Translations under genes and position numbers: made by a program
Notes under the pieces: model-generated
The model's input: only the letters and a program-made list of their open reading frames with translations
The model's database searches: none
What the model was told of the DNA's origin: nothing
In this document: positions 9,542-17,527 of the stretch, piece after piece
Layout of the letters: each line of letters opens with the position of its first letter
How positions within the stretch are numbered: position 1 is the first letter of the stretch
NCBI GenBank assembly: GCA_036732025.1
Contig: DAINDE010000015.1
Coordinates: forward strand, 13,945-77,944
From: SSSZ01 sp036732025
GTDB taxonomy: Bacteria > Pseudomonadota > Gammaproteobacteria > Burkholderiales > Rhodocyclaceae
Reading direction: 5' to 3'
Length of the DNA: 64,000 bases

Positions 9542-9970
9542 ATGGGCCCCCAGGATCTGGAACGCGCCGCCTACACCGTCGAATGCTTCCTCAACGCCCT
9601 GCGCCTGGAGGACAGCCGCCCGCGCACGGAAATGGAGGAATGGCTGGTGAAATGGCTGACCAACGACGCCAACCGCGACGCCTACGCGGTCTATCACCAG
9701 AACGGCATCTTCTGCCATGCCCAGGGCCGCGTCGTCCACAGCTTCTCGGTGCCCGACGCCAAGCAACCCCGCACCGTGTGGTGCGACCGCAAGAAGATCT
9801 CCGCCATCGAAACAGCGGCATATGGCGACGGCGGCAAGCTGGTGATGCTCGGCACCGCCGGCCTCATCCTGACCCTGCCCGGCGCGGTTGCTGCCCAGCC
9901 GAAGAAGAAGGAAACGAGCAGCAACAACAATAACAACAATAATAATAACAACAACAATAACAACGGCTGA
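9542..9970 (+). CDS. Small protein with poly-asparagine C-terminus, candidate radical SAM substrate
   Basis: 142 aa with three visible parts. Residues 1-98 are soluble (DLERAAYTVECFLNALRLED; WLVKWLTNDANRDAYAVYHQ). Residues 100-118 are a hydrophobic segment ending in an AxA-like site (LILTLPGAVAAQ). The tail has KKK, then SS, 14 consecutive Asn and a final Gly. The Asn run uses both AAC and AAT codons. The start was set at 9542, 7 bases after AGGAG; an ATG at 9536 overlapping the upstream stop is the alternative. Position directly behind a SPASM radical SAM gene suggests a precursor whose tail is modified and possibly released or exported. No family is recognised, so this role is inference from context. 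Confidence 0.75.
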   Translation: MGPQDLERAAYTVECFLNALRLEDSRPRTEMEEWLVKWLTNDANRDAYAVYHQNGIFCHAQGRVVHSFSVPDAKQPRTVWCDRKKISAIETAAYGDGGKLVMLGTAGLILTLPGAVAAQPKKKETSSNNNNNNNNNNNNNNG

Positions 9971-10027
9971 GCAGGGGCGGCTGGCGTAATATCGGCTGGC
10001 GCAATATTCATCCAGCACCCCACAAAC

Positions 10028-10111
10028 CGTTCGCCCTGAGCTTGTCGAAGGGTGCTTAATCCTGGGCCTGGGAAGGTCCATCCCGGGCTTCGACAAGCTC
10101 AGCCCGAACGG
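10028..10111. repeat. Dispersed palindromic repeat, copy 2
   Basis: CGTTCGCCCTGAGCTTGTCG (from 10028) and the complementary arm GCTTCGACAAGCTCAGCCCG (from 10087) are separated by about 30 bases. It is the same element as at 7134, with matched changes in both arms (AGCTTG/CAAGCT instead of AGCCTG/CAGGCT). Those paired changes show that pairing is kept under selection or by the copying mechanism. It lies between the poly-Asn gene and creB. Confidence 0.85.
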
Positions 10112-10142
10112 AGGATCGGGTAACCATTCACGAGTCACAGCC

Positions 10143-10826
10143 ATGAAAATCCTCATCGTCGACGACGAACCTGCCATTGCCGACACCCTCGCCTATGCCC
10201 TCAAGGCCGACGGCTTCGCGGTTGACTGCTGCACCCTGGGTGGCGAAGCCCTGACGCTGCTGCAAGGCAACGGCCACGATCTGGTAGTGCTGGACGTGGG
10301 CCTCCCCGACCTGAGCGGCTACGACGTCTGCCGCGGCCTGCGCCGCTTCTCCGAAGTGCCAGTGCTCTTCCTCACCGCCCGCGCCGACGAGGTGGATCGC
10401 ATCGTCGGCCTGGAACTGGGGGCCGACGATTACGTGGCCAAGCCCTTCAGCCCCCGCGAGGTGGTCTCCCGGGTCCGCGCCATCCTGCGCCGCCTGCGGC
10501 CGGAAAGGCAGGCGGCAGAGGCATCCCCGGCCACCGCCCCGGCCCGCTTCACGGTCGATGCCGAGGGCCTGCGCATCGCCTACCACGGCGCCTGGCTGCC
10601 GCTCACCCGCTACGAATACCTGCTGCTCGCCCTGCTTCTCGAACGCCCCGGGCGGGTGCTCTCCCGCGCCCGCATCATGGAAGCCGTCTGGCAGGACGGC
10701 GGCGAAAGCCTGGACCGCACCGTGGACACCCATATCAAGACCCTGCGCGCCAAGCTCAAGGCGGTGCGGGCCGACGACGACCCCATCGCCACCCACCGGG
10801 GGCTGGGGTACAGCATCGCGAAATAG
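10143..10826 (+). CDS. creB: Two-component response regulator CreB
   Basis: A 227-aa OmpR/PhoB-type regulator. The receiver domain has acidic Asp7/Asp8, phosphoacceptor Asp51 (LVVLDVGLPD) and the conserved Lys in DDYVAKPFSP. A C-terminal winged-helix domain follows (LTRYEYLLLALLLERPGRVL; SLDRTVDTHIKTLRAKLK). Identity as CreB rests on the sensor and CreD genes downstream. Phosphorylated CreB binds TTCAC-N6-TTCAC tags, and a perfect tag precedes creD here. The system responds to carbon metabolism and, in pseudomonads and Aeromonas, to beta-lactam/cell-wall stress. Confidence 0.9.
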   Translation: MKILIVDDEPAIADTLAYALKADGFAVDCCTLGGEALTLLQGNGHDLVVLDVGLPDLSGYDVCRGLRRFSEVPVLFLTARADEVDRIVGLELGADDYVAKPFSPREVVSRVRAILRRLRPERQAAEASPATAPARFTVDAEGLRIAYHGAWLPLTRYEYLLLALLLERPGRVLSRARIMEAVWQDGGESLDRTVDTHIKTLRAKLKAVRADDDPIATHRGLGYSIAK

Positions 10827-10829
10827 CTT

Positions 10830-11156
10830 ATGAGCCTCATTGAAAGACTGAAGAGCTGGTATCGCTGGGGGCATTGGCTGAACACGCCACAGGGCCTATG
10901 CGTACTCCTGTCGCTCCCCGTGTGCTGGCTCGCGGCGCCGGCCGCAATTTTCCTGCCGCCGACTGTGCGTCCAATGCCCCTTTCCTCGGAACCGATACAC
11001 TATTTTGTGACGCCGATCCTCTGCTTCATTTACTTCATTTGGTTTGGCCAATCACAGTCGAAACCGTACTCATCGTCAATGCTCACAACTGCGGTCGTGG
11101 TAGCCATTGCAGCCCTTCCGTTCGTGCGCCCCTACCTGCATGGCGCGGGCGGCTGA
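10830..11156 (+). CDS. Small membrane protein inserted between creB and creC
   Basis: A 108-aa protein with about three hydrophobic segments (LCVLLSLPVCWLAAPAAIFL; YFVTPILCFIYFIWFG; MLTTAVVVAIAALPFV). It begins 4 bases after the creB stop and ends 10 bases before creC, so it is part of the operon. In other genomes creB and creC are normally adjacent. Its base composition is visibly less GC-rich than its neighbours, with AT-rich codons unlike creB/creC, suggesting later acquisition. No family is recognised. Confidence 0.65.
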   Translation: MSLIERLKSWYRWGHWLNTPQGLCVLLSLPVCWLAAPAAIFLPPTVRPMPLSSEPIHYFVTPILCFIYFIWFGQSQSKPYSSSMLTTAVVVAIAALPFVRPYLHGAGG

Positions 11157-11165
11157 CGAAGCGCC

Positions 11166-12593
11166 ATGAACATCTCCGTCCGCCTCTTCGCCGGTCACTT
11201 CCTCATGCTGGGGCTGGCCGCCTGGTTCGTCCTCAACATCTTCACCCACGAGGCGGAGCCGGGCATCCGCCAGGCCACCGAGGAAACCCTGGTCGATACC
11301 GCCCACGTACTGGCCGAGCTGGCGGGGCCGGAGCTGGCCGCCGGGCACATCGGCCAGGGCGATTTCGCCGCCGCCTTCGCCGCCGCCCGGGGGCGCACCC
11401 CCCAGGCCGACATCTGGGGAGTGAAGAAGGAAAGCGTCGATTTCCGCGTCTATGTGACCGATGCCGTGGGCAAGGTGGTCTTCGATTCCGAAGGCAGCGC
11501 CGTCGGCGCCGATTATTCGCAATGGCGGGACGTGGCGCGGGTACTCAAGGGCGAGTATGGCGCCCGCAGCACCCGCGAGAACCCGGACGACCCCAGTTCA
11601 TCGGTCATGTACGTGGCCGCCCCCATCCTTGCCGGCGGCAAGCTCATCGGCGTCCTCTCCGTCGCCAAGCCCCTCGCCACCGTGCTGCCCTACATCGACC
11701 GCGCCGAGCACCGGGTGCGGCGGGCCGGCTACTGGCTGCTGGCGGCCTCGGCCCTCATCGGGCTGGCCTTTTCGGCATGGCTCACCTGGACCGTCAATCG
11801 CCTGCGCACCTACGCCCGGGACGTGGCGGAAGGGAAAAAGGCCACGCCCCCCACCGGCGGCGGCCGGCAGTTCTCGGAACTTGCCCGGGCGCTCGCCGTC
11901 ATGCGAGAAAAGCTGGAGGGCAAGCAGTACGTCGAGCGCTACGTGCAGAACCTGGCCCATGAGATGAAGAGCCCGCTCACCGCCGTTCTCGGCGCCGCCG
12001 AAATCCTCCAAGGCGATCCGCCGGAAGCCGACCGCCAGCGCTTCGCCGCCAGCATCGCCGAACAGGGCGGGCGGCTCCAGGCCATCATCGAGCGCATGCT
12101 GCAGCTCGCCCGGGTGGAGCAGTTGCAGGCGCCGGAAGGCGCCATCGACGTCGATCTCCCCACCCTCCTGGGCCGCTGCCGGGACGAACGGGCGCTGGCC
12201 CTGGCGTCCCGGGACCTCGCCTGCCGCATCGACGCCCCCCAGGCCGCCACTGCCAAGGGCGACCCGCTGCTGCTGCAACAGGCCGTCCTCAACCTGCTCG
12301 ACAACGCCATCGAATTCTCGCCGGAAGGCGGCACCGTCGAGATCAGCCTCGCCACCGGCGACGGCCGGGCGCAAATCACCGTCCGCGACCACGGCGCCGG
12401 CGCCCCGGACTACGCCCTGCCCCAGCTCTTCGAGCGCTTCTACTCCCTGCCCCGCCCGGCCACGGGCAAGAAAAGCACCGGCCTGGGGCTGGCGCTGGTG
12501 CGGGAGGTGGCGCGGCTGCATGGCGGCGAAGCAGAGTTCGCCAACCATGAAGAAGGCGGGGGTGTCGCCACCCTCCGCCTGCCCGCCCTCTGA
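11166..12593 (+). CDS. creC: Sensor histidine kinase CreC
   Basis: A 475-aa membrane kinase. TM1 is at residues 5-24. A periplasmic sensor region follows (RVYVTDAVGKVVFDSEG is the CreC-type PAS/CACHE-like core), then TM2 (YWLLAASALIGLAFSAWL) and a short HAMP-like linker. The phosphoacceptor is in LAHEMKSPLTA (His near 265). ATP-binding N, G1 and G2 boxes are NLLDNAIEFSPEG, VRDHGAG and STGLGLALVREV. It is the cognate kinase of CreB and is followed by creD. An 'MKSP' rather than 'LRTP' H-box is usual for CreC. Confidence 0.93.
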   Translation: MNISVRLFAGHFLMLGLAAWFVLNIFTHEAEPGIRQATEETLVDTAHVLAELAGPELAAGHIGQGDFAAAFAAARGRTPQADIWGVKKESVDFRVYVTDAVGKVVFDSEGSAVGADYSQWRDVARVLKGEYGARSTRENPDDPSSSVMYVAAPILAGGKLIGVLSVAKPLATVLPYIDRAEHRVRRAGYWLLAASALIGLAFSAWLTWTVNRLRTYARDVAEGKKATPPTGGGRQFSELARALAVMREKLEGKQYVERYVQNLAHEMKSPLTAVLGAAEILQGDPPEADRQRFAASIAEQGGRLQAIIERMLQLARVEQLQAPEGAIDVDLPTLLGRCRDERALALASRDLACRIDAPQAATAKGDPLLLQQAVLNLLDNAIEFSPEGGTVEISLATGDGRAQITVRDHGAGAPDYALPQLFERFYSLPRPATGKKSTGLGLALVREVARLHGGEAEFANHEEGGGVATLRLPAL

Positions 12594-12597
12594 CGCC

Positions 12598-12623
12598 TTC
12601 ACCCCCGCTTCACACAACTTCAC
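12598..12623 (+). promoter_or_regulatory. cre-tag (CreB binding site) upstream of creD
   Basis: TTCAC-CCCCGC-TTCAC at 12598-12613 is an exact TTCAC-N6-TTCAC direct repeat, the published CreB/BlrA recognition tag. A third TTCAC follows after 5 bases (12619-12623). It lies between the creC stop and the creD start (12690), where creD control is expected. The sequence match is direct; CreB binding is inferred from the family. Confidence 0.8.
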
Positions 12624-12689
12624 TCCCGCCCCCCGCTCCCCTCACCCGCCGCCGCCACACTGGTCTCACTTTCACTCAGGGAGACCACA

Positions 12690-14039
12690 ATGGACAGGAA
12701 ACTGTTCTACAAACTCGTCGCCATCGGCTTCATGTCCTTGCTGCTGTTGATTCCGCTGGCCCTCATCGAGGATCAGGTGCGGCAGCGCAGCGGCCGGCAG
12801 TCAGAGGTACAGCAGAGCATCGCCAACAGCGCCGCCGGGCCGCAGACCCTGGTGGGGCCGGTGCTAGCCATCAGCTATCGGGAGCGGGTGGAGCCTGAAC
12901 TCACCCGCGACCCCGAAACCGGCCGCGTCGCCAACACGCCCCGCTATCGCGACGCCACCCTCTACCTGCCGCCGGAAACCCTGCGCCTCGACGGCGACAC
13001 CCGGGTGGAAACCCGCAAGCGGGGCATCTACCAGGCCCGGTTGTTCCATCTCAACCTGGCGGCGGCCGGGCGCTTCGTCATCCCACCCCATCTGGGCCTG
13101 GATGCCAAGCGCGACATCGTCAGCGCCGAAGTCTCTCTTGTACTGGGCATTTCCGACCCCCGCGGCGTCGATAACGACCCCGAGGTGACCATTGCCGGCA
13201 AACGCCACCGCTTCGCCACCCCCAAGGGGCGACCGGCGGAAGGCGATGCCCTGACCGGCCCGCGGCTGGCCGTGCCCCTCGGCCCGGTGGATCTCGCCGC
13301 CGCCACGCCCCTGGAATTCAGCTTCCCCTTGCAGCTCACCGGCACCGAGCGCCTGGCCATCGCCCCCACCGGCGAGGCCAACACCGTGACCCTCAAGTCG
13401 GACTGGCGCCACCCCAGCTTTGGCGGGCGCTTCCTGCCCCGGGAGCGTGAGGTGGGCGGCAGCGGCTTCAGCGCCCGCTGGGAGGTCTCCCACCTGGCCC
13501 GCAATTTCGCCAACACCCTGGCCGGCTCGACGACGGCAGCCCCGGAAGTGATCGACGTTGCCTTCATGGACCCGGTCAATATCTACCTGCAATCGGAGCG
13601 GGCGGTAAAGTACGGCATCCTCTTCATCGCGCTCACCTTCGCCGGCTTCTTTCTTACCGAAATCCTGCGCCGGGCGCCCATCCACCCCCTCCAGTACCTG
13701 CTGGTGGGGCTCGCCCTGGCCCTCTTCTTCCTCCTTCTCATCGCCCTTTCCGAACACCTGCCCTTCGTTGCCGCCTACGGCATCGCGGCCGCCGCCTGTA
13801 TCGCCCTCATCGGCACCTACCTGGCCGGCGCCCTGGGCGGAACCCGGCCGGCCCTGGCCTTCGCCGGCGGACTCACCGGGCTCTATGGCGTGCTCTACGG
13901 CGTGCTGCTCTCCGAGGACAACTCGCTGCTCATGGGCAGCCTGCTGCTCTTCCTCGCCCTGGGCACGGTCATGATCGCCACCCGCCGCGTCGACTGGTAC
14001 CGGGTCGATACCCTGGTCGCCCCCCGGCGGGCGGACTGA
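12690..14039 (+). CDS. creD: Inner membrane protein CreD
   Basis: A 449-aa CreD-family protein. One N-terminal helix (residues 8-27, IGFMSLLLLIPLALIEDQVR) is followed by the family motif RQSEVQQSIANSAAGPQTLV. A large periplasmic beta-rich domain of about 270 residues follows. The C-terminal membrane domain has five to six helices starting near YGILFIALTFAGFFLTEILR. In E. coli and pseudomonads CreD is the most strongly CreBC-induced protein, linked to envelope integrity and beta-lactam response. Its molecular activity is unknown. It is preceded by a perfect cre-tag and overlaps no gene, but the next gene starts 2 bases after its stop. Confidence 0.95.
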   Translation: MDRKLFYKLVAIGFMSLLLLIPLALIEDQVRQRSGRQSEVQQSIANSAAGPQTLVGPVLAISYRERVEPELTRDPETGRVANTPRYRDATLYLPPETLRLDGDTRVETRKRGIYQARLFHLNLAAAGRFVIPPHLGLDAKRDIVSAEVSLVLGISDPRGVDNDPEVTIAGKRHRFATPKGRPAEGDALTGPRLAVPLGPVDLAAATPLEFSFPLQLTGTERLAIAPTGEANTVTLKSDWRHPSFGGRFLPREREVGGSGFSARWEVSHLARNFANTLAGSTTAAPEVIDVAFMDPVNIYLQSERAVKYGILFIALTFAGFFLTEILRRAPIHPLQYLLVGLALALFFLLLIALSEHLPFVAAYGIAAAACIALIGTYLAGALGGTRPALAFAGGLTGLYGVLYGVLLSEDNSLLMGSLLLFLALGTVMIATRRVDWYRVDTLVAPRRAD

Positions 14040-14041
14040 CC

Positions 14042-15328
14042 ATGGGCAAGTGGTTACGACCGCTGCTGGCCTGGGGGGCGGTGGCCGCCCTCCTGGTCCT
14101 GGCCTGGCACCTCAAGCACCCGCTCATGCTCTGGCTGCGGCCCTGGGAAACGCCGATCCTCCTCATCACCGGCATGGCCGGGGGCGCCGCCGGCCTCGCC
14201 GGCCGCCCCGCCCACCGGCGCCTCTTCGGTGCCGCCCTGCTGGCCATGGCCGCCTGCGCCCTCTACCGGGAAATCGAGTTCGCGGCGGTACGGGCCTCGG
14301 TCCTGGCAGCGGGGCCGGAAGCCCGGGCGGCGGGCGCCCACTTCGTCGTCGGCTTCCGGGATTTCGCCGAAGTGGAAGCCCTGGCCGAGAGGGGGCTGAT
14401 CGGCGGCCTTTATCTCACCCGGCGCAACCTGCGGAACACCACGCCGGCTGCCCTGGCTACCGCCATCGCCCAACTCCAGGCCCGGCGCCGGGAGCTGGGC
14501 TTGCCGCCCCTCATCGTCGCCGCCGACCAGGAAGGGGGCGAGGTCTCCCACCTCTCCCCCTGGCTCACCCCCATGCCGCCCCTGGCCAGTCTGGTGGACG
14601 CCGGCCCGACGGAGCAACTTGCCGACCGGGCTCGCGCCTACGGCCGGGCGCAGGGGGCGGAACTCGCCGCCCTCGGCGTCAACCTCAACTTCGGCCCGGT
14701 GGTGGACCTGCGGCCCGCCGCCACCTTCGCCGGCGACCGCCTGACCCTGATCGCCCGCCGCGCCATCGCCGCCGATCCGGCGACGGTGGCCACCGTCGCC
14801 CGGGGTTACGCGGCAGGCCTCGAGGAAGCCGGCGTCGGCGCCACCTGCAAGCATTTTCCCGGCCTCGGCCGGGTGCGGGCCGACACCCATTTCACCCGGG
14901 CCAGCCTGGCCCAGGCACCGGCAGAACTGGCCCCCGACTGGCAGCCCTTCCGCGCCGCCGGCCCGCGGGCGGCGGTGATGGTGGGCCACGTCACCCTGGC
15001 GGCAGTGGACCCGGACCGCGCCGCCTCCCACTCCCGCCCGGTCATCGCCGGCCTGCTGCGGGGCGAGCTGGGACACGCCGGCCTGGTGGTCACCGACGAC
15101 CTCAACATGGGCGCCGTCTACGGCCGCGGCATCGGGCGAGTCGCTGGCGAAGCCCTGGCCGCGGGGGCCGACCTGGTTCTCGTCTCCTACGACCCGGACC
15201 AGCTCTACCGCGCCCTGTACGGGGCGGCCCGGGCGCTGGCCCGGGGCAATATCGCCGCCGCCGATCTGGCGGCAAGCCGCCAGCGCCTGGCCGCTTTCTT
15301 CGCCGCCCGGGGGAGCCCGACCCAATGA
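14042..15328 (+). CDS. Membrane-anchored glycoside hydrolase family 3 (NagZ-like beta-N-acetylhexosaminidase)
   Basis: A 428-aa protein. Two or three N-terminal hydrophobic helices (LLAWGAVAALLVLAWHL, PILLITGMAGGAAGLA, LFGAALLAMAACALYREI) precede a GH3 TIM barrel. Catalytic features are present: ADQEGGEVSHL, KHFPGLGRVRADTHF (His/Asp dyad loop near residue 270) and GLVVTDDLNMGA (nucleophile Asp near 351). NagZ is usually a soluble cytoplasmic enzyme making the anhydromuropeptides that induce AmpC. A tethered form directly behind creD suggests peptidoglycan processing under CreBC control. Substrate and orientation are inferred. The 2-base spacing after creD supports co-expression. Confidence 0.82.
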   Translation: MGKWLRPLLAWGAVAALLVLAWHLKHPLMLWLRPWETPILLITGMAGGAAGLAGRPAHRRLFGAALLAMAACALYREIEFAAVRASVLAAGPEARAAGAHFVVGFRDFAEVEALAERGLIGGLYLTRRNLRNTTPAALATAIAQLQARRRELGLPPLIVAADQEGGEVSHLSPWLTPMPPLASLVDAGPTEQLADRARAYGRAQGAELAALGVNLNFGPVVDLRPAATFAGDRLTLIARRAIAADPATVATVARGYAAGLEEAGVGATCKHFPGLGRVRADTHFTRASLAQAPAELAPDWQPFRAAGPRAAVMVGHVTLAAVDPDRAASHSRPVIAGLLRGELGHAGLVVTDDLNMGAVYGRGIGRVAGEALAAGADLVLVSYDPDQLYRALYGAARALARGNIAAADLAASRQRLAAFFAARGSPTQ

Positions 15329-15361
15329 TAAAATCGCGGCCCCGATTGCCGCCGCTGCCCC

Positions 15362-16012
15362 ATGCGCCAGCTCCTCCTCGACCTCCTGCCGGAAAGCCCG
15401 CCCAGCCTGGACAACTTCGTCCCCGGCAGCAACGGCGAAACCGTCGCTGCCCTCACCGGCTGGCTGGCCGGGGAACGCAGCGAGTTTTCCTTCTGCCTCT
15501 GGGGCGAGGCCGGTTCCGGCTGCAGCCACCTCCTGAAGGCCAGCAGCTTCGCCTACGTCGACGCCGCCGCCGACCCCGCCCTGGCCGGCCTGCCGGACGC
15601 TGAGGAAATCGCCGTGGATCATGTGGAAACGCTCGACGCCGACGGCCAGATCGCCCTCTTCAACGCCTTCAACCGCAGGAAGGCCACCGGCGGGCGGCTC
15701 CTTACCGCCGCCCCCCAACCCCCCGCCCACCTGGCCCTGCGCGAAGACCTGCGCACCCGCCTGGGCTGGGGCCTCATCTACCGCCTGCAACCCCTCTCCG
15801 ACGCCGAGAAGGCCGCCGCCCTCGCCGCCCAGGCCCGGGAGCGGGCGCTGAAGCTGACGCCGGAGGCCATCAATTACCTCCTGCGCCACGCCCCCCGGGA
15901 TATGCGCGCACTGTCGGCCCTGGTCGTCGCCCTGGACCGCTACACCCTCGAACACAAACGCGCCCTCACCCTGCCCTTGCTGCGCGAGGTGTTGCACAGC
16001 CCTCCGGGCTGA
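15362..16012 (+). CDS. hda: DnaA regulatory inactivator Hda
   Basis: A 216-aa DnaA-homologous AAA+ protein without the DNA-binding domain. It promotes hydrolysis of DnaA-bound ATP when bound to the sliding clamp. The N-terminal QLLLDLL (residues 3-9) is the clamp-binding motif. LDNFVPGSNGE and WGEAGSGCSHLL (Walker A, with Cys in place of the usual Lys-Thr/Ser pair) match Hda rather than DnaA. The sensor regions follow (RLGWGLIYRLQPLSDAEK; DMRALSALVVALDR). A TAAAAT -10-like hexamer lies at 15329-15334. It precedes the HAD and pcnB genes as in related genomes. Confidence 0.9.
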   Translation: MRQLLLDLLPESPPSLDNFVPGSNGETVAALTGWLAGERSEFSFCLWGEAGSGCSHLLKASSFAYVDAAADPALAGLPDAEEIAVDHVETLDADGQIALFNAFNRRKATGGRLLTAAPQPPAHLALREDLRTRLGWGLIYRLQPLSDAEKAAALAAQARERALKLTPEAINYLLRHAPRDMRALSALVVALDRYTLEHKRALTLPLLREVLHSPPG

Positions 16013-16089
16013 GGTGGCCGCCGGCTGCCCAGGTGGGCCGGTATAATTCCCGCTTCATCCCTCATTTGCCCACGCCTCGCGGAGGCCCC

Positions 16090-16794
16090 ATGAGCCACAG
16101 CAAGACCGGCACCGGCAATTGCCTGATTTGCGGCAAGACCTTACCCCAGCGGGATCTGGTCGCCGCCCCCCTGGTGCGCGAGAGCATTGCCGCCGAGATT
16201 CGCCGGAACCACCCGGAATGGACCGAGGCCAGCCTGATCTGCCAGCCGGACCTGGCCCGCTACCGGGCACAGTACGTCCATGCCCTCCTGCTTTCCGAGA
16301 AAGGAGAACTTTCCAGCCTGGAGCAGGAAGTGGTCAACAGCCTGCGCACCCACCAGACCCTGGCCACGGACATCGACAGCGATTACGAGGAGAACTGGAC
16401 CCTCGGCGAACGCATCGCCGACCGCATCGCCGATTTCGGGGGAAGCTGGGCCTTCCTCATCGCCTTCAGCGTCTTCATCGCTCTCTGGATCGCGGTCAAC
16501 TCCCTGGTGCTCTACTGGCGGCCGATCGATCCCTTCCCTTTCATCCTGCTCAATCTCCTGCTATCGTGCCTCGCCGCCATGCAGGCCCCCATCATCATGA
16601 TGAGCCAGAACCGCCAGGAGGCGAAGGATCGCCTGCGCGCCCGCAATGACTATCAGGTGAATCTCAAGGCCGAACTGGAGATCCGCCATCTCCACGAGAA
16701 GATGGATCACCTGCTCTCCCATCAATGGGAACGCATGATCGAAATCCAGGAGGTCCAGCTCGATCTCCTCAACGAACTGCGCCGACCCCGCTAA
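16090..16794 (+). CDS. DUF1003 membrane protein
   Basis: A 234-aa protein. The N-terminal cytoplasmic part starts with a CxxC pair (NCLICGKTL). The DUF1003 core has two helices (WAFLIAFSVFIALWIAVNSL; PFPFILLNLLLSCLAAMQAP) followed by the family motif IIMMSQNRQEAKDRLRARND, and a long helical tail. Function is unknown. A GGAGG site 4 bases before the ATG at 16090 decided the start over an upstream in-frame codon at 16033. A TATAAT -10 hexamer is at 16042-16047. Confidence 0.88.
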   Translation: MSHSKTGTGNCLICGKTLPQRDLVAAPLVRESIAAEIRRNHPEWTEASLICQPDLARYRAQYVHALLLSEKGELSSLEQEVVNSLRTHQTLATDIDSDYEENWTLGERIADRIADFGGSWAFLIAFSVFIALWIAVNSLVLYWRPIDPFPFILLNLLLSCLAAMQAPIIMMSQNRQEAKDRLRARNDYQVNLKAELEIRHLHEKMDHLLSHQWERMIEIQEVQLDLLNELRRPR

Positions 16795-16819
16795 TGTCCC
16801 TGCCATCACCGATCCGCCC

Positions 16820-17482
16820 ATGAACCTCGCCCTCTTCGACCTAGACAACACCCTCCTTTCCGGCGACTCCGATTTCGAGTGGGCCCAGTTCCTCATCGGC
16901 AAGGGCGTCGTCGACCGGGAAATCCAGGAAGCCAAGAACATAGAGTTCTACGAGCAGTACAAGGCCGGCACCCTGGATATCCATGAATTCCTCGCCTTCC
17001 AGCTGGCGCCGCTGACCCGCCACCCGCGGGCGGAGCTGGATGCCTGGCACGCCGAGTACCTGGAGCGCCACATCCGCCCGCTGATCGGCGACGCCGCTCG
17101 GGCCCTGGTGCAGCAGCACCTGGAGGCCGGCGACCTCTGCGCCCTGGTCACCGCCACCAACAGCTTCGTCACCGGCCCCATCGCCCGGGAATTCGGCGTG
17201 CCGCACCTGATCGCCACCGTGCCCGAATGGGAAGACGGCCGCTTCACCGGCCGCGCCCGGGGCACGCCGTCGTTTCGCGAGGGCAAGATCCTGCGCACCG
17301 AGGCCTGGCTGGAATCCCTCGGCCTGTGGTGGGGCAGCTTCGGGCAGAGCTATTTCTACAGCGATTCCTTGAACGACCTGCCGCTGCTCTCCACCGTCGA
17401 TACGCCGGTGGCGGTGGACCCGGACGACACCCTGCGCGCCCATGCCACGGAAATGGGCTGGAAAATCATCACTTTGCGGTAG
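16820..17482 (+). CDS. HAD-superfamily (subfamily IB) phosphatase
   Basis: A 220-aa SerB-like HAD hydrolase. Motif I DLDNTLLSGDSD gives the nucleophile Asp9 and acid Asp11. Motif II is VTATNSF, motif III has the Lys in EGKILRTEAW, and motif IV is YSDSLNDLPLL. Its position just before pcnB is conserved in betaproteobacteria. Relatives include phosphoserine- and histidinol-phosphate-type phosphatases; the exact substrate is not clear. Confidence 0.88.
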   Translation: MNLALFDLDNTLLSGDSDFEWAQFLIGKGVVDREIQEAKNIEFYEQYKAGTLDIHEFLAFQLAPLTRHPRAELDAWHAEYLERHIRPLIGDAARALVQQHLEAGDLCALVTATNSFVTGPIAREFGVPHLIATVPEWEDGRFTGRARGTPSFREGKILRTEAWLESLGLWWGSFGQSYFYSDSLNDLPLLSTVDTPVAVDPDDTLRAHATEMGWKIITLR

Positions 17483-17527
17483 AATCCACTTTTTCCGCGG
17501 CTTTGCCGCCCCCAGCACCGGCTTCAC

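Noticed and set aside
7134..10111. Paired palindromes considered as a CRISPR array or as transposon ends
   Set aside because: Copies are single, 3 kb apart and without spacers. No transposase gene or target-site duplication was seen.
14054..15997. A 647-codon minus-strand frame opposite the GH3 and hda genes
   Set aside because: It spans two genuine plus-strand genes and their gap, and its sequence is the usual Gly-rich shadow product.
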